From positions 1 through 33,186 of the forward strand of contig NZ_BOPC01000084.1 of assembly GCF_016863555.1 (NCBI RefSeq): a stretch of DNA of 33,186 nucleotides, read 5' to 3'. The notes below the pieces were generated by a model that saw only the letters and a list, made by a program, of their open reading frames with translations, was not told where the DNA came from and did not search any database. Below are positions 14,913 to 21,934 of this stretch, one piece after another. The position numbers and the translations under genes are program-made. Source of the DNA: Micromonospora qiuiae (GTDB taxonomy: Bacteria; Actinomycetota; Actinomycetes; Mycobacteriales; Micromonosporaceae). How positions within the stretch are numbered: the stretch's first letter is position 1; the number at the start of each line of letters is the position of its first letter.

Positions 14913-16294
14913 CAAACCTGCGCTGCACCGCCCTGATTCTCGGTTCCGGGCCAGCGGGACTGTTCGCCGCCGACGCCCTGCTGCGCGCTGGTGTCACCGA
15001 CATCGTGATCACCGAACGGGGCCGGCCGATGACCCGGCGGGTCTGCCCGCCCGGCCCTCGCTGCATGTGCCCCACCTGCCCCGTGTTGGAGGGCGAAGGC
15101 GGGGCGGGCTCCTTCTCCGACGGAAAGATCACTCTTTCGGCAGTACGGGGCACGCACTCCCAACGGCTGTTCACCGACATCCAGGCGGATCAGCTCGACG
15201 TCATCGCCGCAGCGGTTCGCCGCAACGTCAGCGACGCCGTCGATTACGCCCCCGTACCGGAACTGTCCGCCCTTGCCGGGCACGAGACGCGACTGCGCGG
15301 CGAGTCATACCCGCTACTACACGTGGGATCCGACGGCATCCGCGAATTCGGCCGTCGGTTCAGCGCCGAACTCCAGGACCGCGGCGCGCGGCTACTCACC
15401 GGCGTCGACGCCACCAAGCTGCGCATCATCAACGGCAAGGGCGTCGGAGTCGTCGGCCGCGACCACTCGGGTCCGCTCACCATCGACGCCACGGCGGTCA
15501 TCGCTGCGGTCGGCATGGTGGGCACACCCTGGTTGGAGCAGCAGCTCACCGCCGCCGGCGTGACGCTGGAGACCGGGCCGGCGGACATCGGCATCCGGCT
15601 GGAAACCTCGGCTGCCGCCCTTGACCCGCTGATCGGCCAGTTCTACGACTTCAAGGCTCACCACACCAGCGCAGGCGGCATCGACGTGCGCAGCTTCTGC
15701 GTCAACGGCCACGGCTACATCGTCAACGAGTTCCACCGCCCCCTGAACATCCGCGGCGTCAACGGCCACTCGTTCCTGCACCGGCGCAGCGACCTATCCA
15801 ACCTGGCGATCCTGGCCACCATCACCCAGGCGTTCGCCCCCGACCCGAAGGCGTACGTCCGCGACACCGCGCGGGCCGTCACCGCCGCCACCGGCGGCTA
15901 CCCAGTCCGGCAAGCCCTCGCCGGGTTCCTCCCTGACGGGGCGACCGGGCAGCCGCTCGGCGTGGCCGCGTCGAACCCGAAGACCCGCGCCGGTGACCTG
16001 CGCGCGGTGCTGCCGCCGCCGTTGGCGGAGGCGTTTGCCAGCTACATCACCGCACTCGGCGCAGCCCTACCGCCGGTGCTCGCCCCGGACACCGTCCTGT
16101 ACGCACCAGAGATCAAGTACTACAACTACCGCGTCCCCATCGACCCAGACACCTGGCAAAGCCGCGACATTGACGGCCTGTATGTGGTGGGGAACGCCGC
16201 TGGCTACACCGCCAGCCTCTCGGCCGCCGCCCTCAGCGGCCTGATCGCCGGCCAAGCCATCGCCGACCACGCCCGGGTGGCGAGCCAGCGATGA
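14909..16294 (+). CDS. FAD-dependent dehydrogenase, COG2509-like
   Basis: The 461-residue flavoprotein has an N-terminal dinucleotide-binding motif, GSGPAG, at 12-17. A Cys-rich insertion (C46, C52, C54, C57) leads into GGAGSFSDGK at 64-73, the pattern of the uncharacterised FAD-dependent dehydrogenases of COG2509. The C-terminal GLYVVGNAAGYTASLSAAALSG region supplies the second FAD contact. The redox substrate is unknown. Its placement directly between a nucleotide kinase and a DNA glycosylase-like gene, with four-base overlaps on both sides, argues that it acts in the same pathway, for example oxidising or reducing a modified base. Confidence 0.8.
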   Translation: MTNLRCTALILGSGPAGLFAADALLRAGVTDIVITERGRPMTRRVCPPGPRCMCPTCPVLEGEGGAGSFSDGKITLSAVRGTHSQRLFTDIQADQLDVIAAAVRRNVSDAVDYAPVPELSALAGHETRLRGESYPLLHVGSDGIREFGRRFSAELQDRGARLLTGVDATKLRIINGKGVGVVGRDHSGPLTIDATAVIAAVGMVGTPWLEQQLTAAGVTLETGPADIGIRLETSAAALDPLIGQFYDFKAHHTSAGGIDVRSFCVNGHGYIVNEFHRPLNIRGVNGHSFLHRRSDLSNLAILATITQAFAPDPKAYVRDTARAVTAATGGYPVRQALAGFLPDGATGQPLGVAASNPKTRAGDLRAVLPPPLAEAFASYITALGAALPPVLAPDTVLYAPEIKYYNYRVPIDPDTWQSRDIDGLYVVGNAAGYTASLSAAALSGLIAGQAIADHARVASQR

Positions 16295-17232
16295 GCGGCA
16301 CCACCGAGTTCGACCTGCCGTTCGCCACGCCGCCGGACCTGGACGCCACCATGGATATTCAGATCCCCGCGCTGGCCTGGCAGCCCGGTCCGGCAGGCGG
16401 CTACCGGCGGGTGCTACACCTCGGCGGCCACCCGATCGTCGTCACCGTCCGCCAGTGCGACGGCGGCCTGCGTGTTACCGCCAGTCGCCCTCACGCCGAA
16501 CTACCCGGACTGCTGCGGCGGATGTTCCCGATCCAGGTCGCCGACCTCGACCTCGGAACGAACCCCGTCTGGGCACAGTTGCAGGCCCGGTACGGCGGTG
16601 TGATCGTCATGTGGGCACCGCCGTTCGAGGCGCTGGTCATCACCGTGCTGTCGCAGAACCGCACAGGCGAGATCGTCCGCGGCGTCTACCCCGCGCTCGA
16701 CCAGCTCTGCGGTGGTCTGACGCCGGAGAGCTTGGCCGCCCTCGACCGGACCGTGCTGCGTGCCGCCATCCGCTCCGCGGGGCCCTGGAAGGCCGACCGG
16801 CTGGGCCAGCTCGCCGCGCTGGTCGCCGTCGAGGGACTCGACCGGTTCGACCAGCGCATCATGCACGGCCCACCCGCCGACGCGTTGGCCTACCTTGACA
16901 CCCTGCCCGGGGTGGCGCACAAGACCGCTGCCTGCGTGCTGGTGTTCTCCGCCCGCACCACCACGACCATGCCGGTCGATGTGCACCTGTTCCGCGTCGC
17001 CGACCGGCTCGGCCTGGCCCGCCACGACGGGAAACTCACCCCCAGCGTGCGCGACGCCGTGATCGCCCAGCTGCTCACCCACGGCACCGACGTCGCGCTG
17101 GCGCACTTCGTGTTTCTGCTGGTCGGGCGGACCACCTGCACCGCCGGCCCGCCCGCCTGCACCGCCTGCTTCCTGCACCGCGGCTGCCGCCACGCCAGCG
17201 GCCTCCGACCGAACGAGGAGAACAAACGTTGA
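16291..17232 (+). CDS. HhH-GPD DNA glycosylase with [4Fe-4S] cluster
   Basis: The 313-residue protein has an endonuclease III-type core: the helix-hairpin-helix LPGVAHKTA at 205-213 with catalytic K211, the catalytic Asp D230 (MPVDVHLFRVADRLG), and a perfect iron-sulphur motif C-x6-C-x2-C-x5-C (C283, C290, C293, C299). The first 90 residues instead resemble the N-terminal beta domain of AlkA/OGG-type enzymes (HLGGHPIVVTVRQ). All catalytic residues are present, so it probably excises or exchanges a base in DNA. It overlaps the TGT-like gene by four bases; a glycosylase and a base-exchange enzyme side by side fit a modified-base system. Confidence 0.85.
   Translation: MSGTTEFDLPFATPPDLDATMDIQIPALAWQPGPAGGYRRVLHLGGHPIVVTVRQCDGGLRVTASRPHAELPGLLRRMFPIQVADLDLGTNPVWAQLQARYGGVIVMWAPPFEALVITVLSQNRTGEIVRGVYPALDQLCGGLTPESLAALDRTVLRAAIRSAGPWKADRLGQLAALVAVEGLDRFDQRIMHGPPADALAYLDTLPGVAHKTAACVLVFSARTTTTMPVDVHLFRVADRLGLARHDGKLTPSVRDAVIAQLLTHGTDVALAHFVFLLVGRTTCTAGPPACTACFLHRGCRHASGLRPNEENKR
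17215..17220 (+). promoter_or_regulatory. Shine-Dalgarno site that decides a TTG start
   Basis: GAGGAG lies 8 nt before TTG at 17229-17231. No ATG or GTG fits the conserved N-terminus (MIDVAVIAS), so this site supports the rare TTG start of the TGT-like gene. Confidence 0.6.
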
Positions 17233-18086
17233 TCGACGTCGCAGTCATCGCCAGTACGCCGCACCTGGCCGGCCTGTCCACGGCCGGCAGCATCGACATG
17301 GCGCTGACCCACCTCGTCCTCACCGAACCCGCTCAGGCCGCACATTTCGCCGCGCGCGCCCAGTCCAAGGTCCGGGTCGTGCTCGACAACAGCGCCTACG
17401 AGCTGGAAGACACCACCGGTCAAGGTATGAGCGCCGAGGCCGTCCTACGCGCCGCGCACCTGATCAACCCTGCGGTCGTCATCTGCCACGACGTGCTCTA
17501 CGACGGACCCGCCACCGTCGAAGCCACCCGCCGATTCCTGGCCGAGGCCGCGGACCTGACCGAACCTGGCCGGTTCACGTATATGGCCGTGCCGCAGGGC
17601 TCCACCCGCCGCGAGTGGCTCGACTGCCACGCCCGGTTGGCCGACCTGCCCGGCGTCGGCATGATCGGTCTCAGCAAGCTGTCCGTGCCTCGCTGCTTCG
17701 CCGGCCCGGTCGCTGAGGCCCGACTCGACTGCCTGGCCGCCCTCACCGACGGCGGCACCCCGCCACCGCTGCCGATGCACCTGCTCGGCGGCGACCGGTC
17801 CCTGATCTGGGAGCTACGCCAGCACCGCGAGCGCGGCTACGACACGTTCATCACGAGCAACGACTCGTCGTTCGCTTTCTGGTACGCCGCCCACGATCTG
17901 CCGGCCGACGGCCGCACCGGCCGGGCTGAGCGGCAAGCCCCGGACAAACCCAACCTGCACGACCATGTCCTCGACCCGGTGCGGCTCGCCGCCGCCCACA
18001 GGCACGTCGCTCTGCTGCGCGACGCGGCCGGACTCCCATCCCTGCCCGCCGAGACGCCGAGTGAGCAGGAGGCGGCATGGCACTGA
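17229..18086 (+). CDS. tRNA-guanine transglycosylase/DpdA-like protein
   Basis: The 285-residue protein reads like a compact TGT-fold TIM barrel: VVLDNSAYELE at 50-60 matches the substrate-Asp strand, a PAVVICHDVLYDG strand at 81-93 is followed by an ATVEATRRFL helix, YMAVPQG at 118-124 fits the VQGG position, GLSKLSV at 147-153 fits the GL-VGE loop, and HLLGG at 184-188 matches the late YLMGVG strand. TGT-type enzymes exchange guanine for preQ0 or preQ1 in tRNA, and DpdA does so in DNA. The CxCxxC zinc motif of TGT is not seen, so the family is divergent. Sharing a cluster with FolE, QueD and QueE strengthens the call. The TTG start is supported by GAGGAG. Confidence 0.6.
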   Translation: MIDVAVIASTPHLAGLSTAGSIDMALTHLVLTEPAQAAHFAARAQSKVRVVLDNSAYELEDTTGQGMSAEAVLRAAHLINPAVVICHDVLYDGPATVEATRRFLAEAADLTEPGRFTYMAVPQGSTRREWLDCHARLADLPGVGMIGLSKLSVPRCFAGPVAEARLDCLAALTDGGTPPPLPMHLLGGDRSLIWELRQHRERGYDTFITSNDSSFAFWYAAHDLPADGRTGRAERQAPDKPNLHDHVLDPVRLAAAHRHVALLRDAAGLPSLPAETPSEQEAAWH

Positions 18087-18475
18087 CCCGACACATCCAC
18101 GTCACGACCCAGGTCGAAGGGCTGCACCGGTGGCCGGACGCCGGCCCACCCGACGAGTACCTCGCCGCGTCTCACCGGCACCTGTTCGTCGCCTCCGTCG
18201 AGATCTCCGTCGAGCACAGCGACCGAGAATTGGAGATCAACGCGGTCGCCCGCTGGCTCACCACCGTCCTCGGCTCGTTCGCTGAACCGCCCGACCGTCC
18301 GGACGGGCCGCTGGACTTCGGCGCCCAGAGCTGCGAGCACCTCGCCGAAAGGCTCGTCGCAGCGATCACCGAGCGGTACGGCACGCACCGGCGGGTGCGC
18401 TGCACGGTGGCCGAGGACGGCATCCTCGGCGGTGGAGTGCAGTGGGACCCCGACCCGGCGGAGGCCGGCCAGTGA
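18077..18475 (+). CDS. Small protein resembling a divergent QueD-type tunnelling fold
   Basis: The 132-residue protein is not a standard family member, but its blocks run in the order of QueD: HRHLFVASVEISV (33-45) for the HGH strand, DRELEINAVARWL (49-61) for the DF-dL helix, S85-C86-E87-HLAERL for the PTxE helix, and RVRCTVAEDGILGGG (106-120) for the final V-V-E strand. The catalytic Cys and LDH segment of QueD are missing, so it may bind a pterin or deazaguanine rather than make it. It overlaps the TGT-like gene by 10 nt, with GCAGGAGG before the ATG. It is the last gene of the operon and converges on the Nudix gene 5 nt away. Confidence 0.6.
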   Translation: MALTRHIHVTTQVEGLHRWPDAGPPDEYLAASHRHLFVASVEISVEHSDRELEINAVARWLTTVLGSFAEPPDRPDGPLDFGAQSCEHLAERLVAAITERYGTHRRVRCTVAEDGILGGGVQWDPDPAEAGQ

Positions 18476-18480
18476 ACCCC

Positions 18481-18969
18481 TCAGACCAGAGCACTCGCGG
18501 CTGCGGTCAGATGCCCACGCATCAGGATCCCGTCCCGGCGCAGCCCTACCTCAATGTCCCGTGCGGGATAGCGGGCGACGTCGGCGTCGTTGAGAATCCG
18601 CATCACCGTTGGGTGCGGCTGCACCTCATCCACCGATGCCTGCAACACCCCGTCCACGTGATGCCCGCCAGCGGTCACCCGCGTCGCGGTGCCGGCGCGG
18701 AACGCGAACATCACGAAGTGGTAGGAGCCGTCCTCGGCGCGGATCTCGTACACCCCGGTCGGCGTCAGCTCGCCCACCTCGAAGCCGGCTTCCTCCACCG
18801 TCTCCCGGCGGGCCGCGTCCTGCGCCGACTCCCCGAACTCGACCTTGCCGCCCGGCAACAGCAGCCACCCCGCGTACGGGCCGCGCTGCTGCCGCACGAA
18901 CACCACCTGACCCGAAGCGGTGGGTACAACCGCCAGCGCGGCGATGGTCGGCTTCGCAGTCACAATCAC
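18481..18969 (-). CDS. Nudix hydrolase
   Basis: The 162-residue protein has a Nudix box, G-x5-E-x7-RE-x2-EE-x-G, at about 41-63 (GKVEFGE, then RRETVEEAGF). The enzymes hydrolyse nucleoside diphosphates linked to another group, including oxidised or modified NTPs, and could clean the nucleotide pool or make a monophosphate for the neighbouring kinases. A frame continues 26 residues upstream, but they are Arg/Pro-rich, and GGGGACGG just before the GTG at 18969 supports the shorter form; another GTG two codons later is also possible. It is divergent from the CYTH-folE unit and convergent with the core operon. Confidence 0.85.
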   Translation of the reverse strand: MIVTAKPTIAALAVVPTASGQVVFVRQQRGPYAGWLLLPGGKVEFGESAQDAARRETVEEAGFEVGELTPTGVYEIRAEDGSYHFVMFAFRAGTATRVTAGGHHVDGVLQASVDEVQPHPTVMRILNDADVARYPARDIEVGLRRDGILMRGHLTAAASALV

Positions 18970-19115
18970 CCGTCCCCGGTACGGAGGCAAACGACGCCCG
19001 CACCTCGCATCAGAGGTCGCCGGCCAGGCAAGAGGCGCCCGTGGCACCCTACCGCCCGTCTACTGCGCGCCCTCCACGACACGCCCCGACGAACCGTGTA
19101 GCGAGGCGAGCCTCA

Positions 19116-20336
19116 ATGACAGATCCCGCCGCCGGCCAAGCGCTGCTGCTCATCGCGGACGCCGACCTGCTCCACCAGCCCCGGCAACTGCGGCCGGACG
19201 AGCCGATGACCGTGGTCACCGTGCCCACACCGCCACAGCCATGCCCGCCGCACACCATCATTGCCAGCTTCGGCGGCAACCGGCTCCTGCCGGTGGTCAC
19301 CCGGACCCACGACGGAACTCGCCAGCACGCCCAGCAGATCCCGGCCGACGCCCTGCTGACCGGCCTGCACCTCGGCCCCGCGCTCACAGACGCGCTGAAC
19401 ACCATCCGCAGAACTGACCCGCGTGGCCACACACCGCTGTTCTGCGCCACCGCCCACCCCGACGGATGGCACACCTACAGCCGCGTCCACCTGCGTCCCG
19501 ACGCCGGCTGCTTCATCCGCACCTCCGCTACCCCCGCCGGTGACCCGACCGATCCCATCGGCTGGATACCCGACGCGGTCGCCCGCCACAGTTCACACGC
19601 CGCACAGCTCAACAGCCTCGACGGAGCCATCACCCAGGCCCACCTGGGCAAGGAAATCGAAACCAAGTTCACCCTGCCGCGCGACACCCCCCTGTGGCCC
19701 CTCGCCGTCAACCTGCACGACCGCATCGCCGCCGGCGCGCTACCCGAGATGGCACCCCGCTTCCGTGACCCCCTTGAAACGTGGGACTTCGCCAACACCC
19801 TCTTCGAGGTCCACGGGCCGGGCCCGCAGCGCGGCTACGTCTCGTTCCTCTACACCCAGCCCGGCCTCTACCAGGTCAAACGCAAGAACTATGACACTGA
19901 CGCCCTGGTCCGCCACGAACACGTCAACGTCGACGTCACCATCACCGAGCCCCTTGACGGCTACGTGCGCGACACCCTCGGGCTCATCGCCCGACCCATG
20001 CCAGGATTCCGCCGAATGCGCTACGACATCAAGTTCGAGTCGCTACGCACCGGCCACCACTACGGCATCTTCGTCGACCGCTGCGCCCTACACGCCGACC
20101 CGACCGAAACACTCGTCCAAGTCGAGGTCGAATACCTGCGCAGCCGAAGCGTTCTACCCCTGGACGAACCCGCCGTCTTCACCGAAGTCGAGCACATCAC
20201 CGACTGGGTCGCCGGCATCCTCGCCGAGCACGCACTGCCCGCCCGCCTGGACTACTACTCCAAGCTGTCCTTCCTCCGCGACGTCGTGGCGCGGCGTCCG
20301 CACCTCCTGCCCCCGGTCGACAAGGACACCCCATGA
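19116..20336 (+). CDS. CYTH-domain protein with extra N-terminal region
   Basis: The protein has 406 residues. The C-terminal two-thirds carries the ExExK metal-binding signature (E180, E182, K184 in KEIETKF), followed by basic strands (YQVKRKNYD) and acidic strands (VQVEVEYLR) as in triphosphate tunnel enzymes. The first 170 residues are not recognised; they contain regular strands and may be a binding domain. It is twice the length of a simple CYTH enzyme. The ATG follows GCGAGGCGAG; the open frame further upstream is an Arg/Pro-rich shadow of the Nudix gene. It overlaps folE by ATGA, so it is likely to act on a triphosphate made or used by FolE, such as GTP or dihydroneopterin triphosphate. 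This is inference. Confidence 0.7.
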   Translation: MTDPAAGQALLLIADADLLHQPRQLRPDEPMTVVTVPTPPQPCPPHTIIASFGGNRLLPVVTRTHDGTRQHAQQIPADALLTGLHLGPALTDALNTIRRTDPRGHTPLFCATAHPDGWHTYSRVHLRPDAGCFIRTSATPAGDPTDPIGWIPDAVARHSSHAAQLNSLDGAITQAHLGKEIETKFTLPRDTPLWPLAVNLHDRIAAGALPEMAPRFRDPLETWDFANTLFEVHGPGPQRGYVSFLYTQPGLYQVKRKNYDTDALVRHEHVNVDVTITEPLDGYVRDTLGLIARPMPGFRRMRYDIKFESLRTGHHYGIFVDRCALHADPTETLVQVEVEYLRSRSVLPLDEPAVFTEVEHITDWVAGILAEHALPARLDYYSKLSFLRDVVARRPHLLPPVDKDTP

Positions 20337-20908
20337 CCAGTGACCCCAGCACCACTGACGCCCCGCCGGACCTCGACTCCGCCCGTGACGCCGCCGCGCA
20401 GTTCCTCAAGGCACTTGGGGTGGACATCGACGCGCCGGCCACCGCCGACACCCCGAACCGGATGGTGGCCGCGTACGCCGAACTGCTCGACCCGCGGCCG
20501 TTCACCCTCACCACCTTCCCGAACGACGCCACCTACGACCGCCTCGTCACCGTCCGGGCGATCCCCTTTCACAGCCTCTGCGAGCACCACATGCTGCCGT
20601 TCCGCGGCACCGCCGACGTCGCCTACCAGCCCACCGACAAGATCGTCGGACTGTCGAAGCTGGCCCGGCTCGTCGAGCACACCGCCAGACGCCCCCAGGT
20701 CCAGGAACGTCTGACCCAGCAGGTCGCCACGTACCTCGCCGAACACCTCGCACCAGCCGGTGTCGGCGTCCTCGTCCGCGCCGAGCACCTGTGCATGACC
20801 TTGCGCGGCGCCCAGGCGCCGGGCACCGAGACGATCACCACCGCGCTACTCGGCACGGTCCGATCCGACGCGGCGCTGCGAGACGAGTTCCTGCACTCGG
20901 CCCGGTGA
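20333..20908 (+). CDS. folE: GTP cyclohydrolase I (FolE)
   Basis: The 191-residue protein has the complete FolE signature: zinc ligands C83 and C154 (SLCEHHMLPF; EHLCMTLRG), H86, the KIVGLSKLARLVE helix at 103-115 and the RRPQVQERLTQQ helix. It converts GTP to 7,8-dihydroneopterin triphosphate, the first step of both folate and 7-deazaguanine pathways. The 35-residue N-terminal extension is shorter than in housekeeping actinobacterial FolE, fitting a pathway copy. It is coupled to the CYTH gene upstream and lies only 8 kb from queD and queE. Confidence 0.93.
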   Translation: MTSDPSTTDAPPDLDSARDAAAQFLKALGVDIDAPATADTPNRMVAAYAELLDPRPFTLTTFPNDATYDRLVTVRAIPFHSLCEHHMLPFRGTADVAYQPTDKIVGLSKLARLVEHTARRPQVQERLTQQVATYLAEHLAPAGVGVLVRAEHLCMTLRGAQAPGTETITTALLGTVRSDAALRDEFLHSAR

Positions 20909-21183
20909 GTGACGAGATGACATGGCAGCGCTGCGGCCATCACTGGTCCACCGCAGCCACCGGCCCGGTTTCGACCGAGCGCCGCAAAGCCTTGTTGGCC
21001 TGGGCCGCCCAGCAGAGCATCAAACCTGATCGGTGTTCGTTTCTTACGGCTTTCCTGCAGAAACGCCAGTGCCGCCAAGAGGCGACTGAAGGATCTCGCC
21101 TCCGGAACTTGGGCGTGGTACGCAGACGAGCCAGGTAACGAGCTTGCCTGGTACAAGCTGATTCCGGATGCTGACGACCTATG
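20905..21183 (+). pseudogene. Small gene downstream of folE, probably frameshifted
   Basis: A GTG overlapping the folE stop by GTGA opens a frame (MTWQRCGHHWSTAATGP) that runs to 21138. The neighbouring frame, however, reads well to the end as AAKRRLKDLASGTWAW and then LAWYKLIPDADDL before a TGA at 21181-21183. The pattern suggests one short gene of about 90 residues with a single frameshift around 21000-21060. I do not recognise a family. Confidence 0.35.
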
Positions 21184-21187
21184 ATCC

Positions 21188-21934
21188 TCAGCCGTCACCT
21201 CGGGTTGCATGCTCGACCTGCGGCACAATTACCGTTATCGGCATATTCGTCGTATCAATCTCGCAGGGCAAGTACCATGTTCCGTGCGTCTGATGCTCGG
21301 CGGTAAAGGCTAGGCGCACGATGGGTCCCCGCTGTTGTAGCCAGCCCTGTTGCGTCATGCTTCTCATCCAGTGCCCCGGCATGGTCTGCTCAAGCTGATA
21401 CGGCAACTCTTCGCCGATCGGCAGGGCCGTGTCGTACACCGTCTCTCGGCCTAAGCGATCGGCGCGGGCGTCGTCCGGGCCAGTTCCAGGAGTGAAACGG
21501 TATGGACCCCAGATGTAATCACGGATTTCTTCTTGTGTCGGGCCGTCCATCGACTGTCGATGGTCGCCCTCTCCTCGGCGGAAGTGATCGTTTCGAATGG
21601 TTACGGTCAGCCGATCGATGCGGTCGAGCCCTGGCGGGCCAATCAACATGACTCGCAGGCGCAATATATCTGAGCCAGGGTTGAAGGGCTCACATGTTAC
21701 TCGGAACCGAGGTAATAACTCGCTGTGGCGGCGCTGAATCTCGATTGATGACAAGGTGGTCGTGGCTGCGTTTGAGGAGCGTGACGATGACCGCGCCTGC
21801 ATCGCGGCCCAAGCCGCTACCCCCACGGCGGCAGCGGTACCTAGCGATTCGAGGGCGCCCCAGGCCGGCGAGGCAAGGAAATTCCAAAGGTTCAAGAACT
21901 GCACCGTTTCAAGAGTTGGTACGTGTGGGTTCAC
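21188..21934 (-). CDS. Hypothetical membrane-anchored protein
   Basis: The 248-residue protein has one hydrophobic segment near residues 30-47 (LGTAAAVGVAAWAAMQA), probably a single N-terminal membrane anchor, then a polar domain with regular beta strands (LRLRVMLIGPP, IDRLTVTIRN, IVRLAFTAEH) but no motif I recognise. Its GTG start overlaps the stop of the AlbA_2-type gene by four bases, making it the last of a three-gene minus-strand operon. Codon use is noticeably less GC-rich than in the cluster to its left. Confidence 0.65.
   Translation of the reverse strand: MNPHVPTLETVQFLNLWNFLASPAWGALESLGTAAAVGVAAWAAMQARSSSRSSNAATTTLSSIEIQRRHSELLPRFRVTCEPFNPGSDILRLRVMLIGPPGLDRIDRLTVTIRNDHFRRGEGDHRQSMDGPTQEEIRDYIWGPYRFTPGTGPDDARADRLGRETVYDTALPIGEELPYQLEQTMPGHWMRSMTQQGWLQQRGPIVRLAFTAEHQTHGTWYLPCEIDTTNMPITVIVPQVEHATRGDG

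Noticed and set aside
16291..18086. Type IV CBASS
   Set aside because: TGT-like and glycosylase genes are present, but there is no CD-NTase and no recognisable cyclic-nucleotide effector.
11514..20908. Known Dpd DNA-modification island
   Set aside because: Apart from a TGT-like protein and the deazaguanine genes, none of the other Dpd proteins (helicase, ParB-like and others) nor queC is seen.
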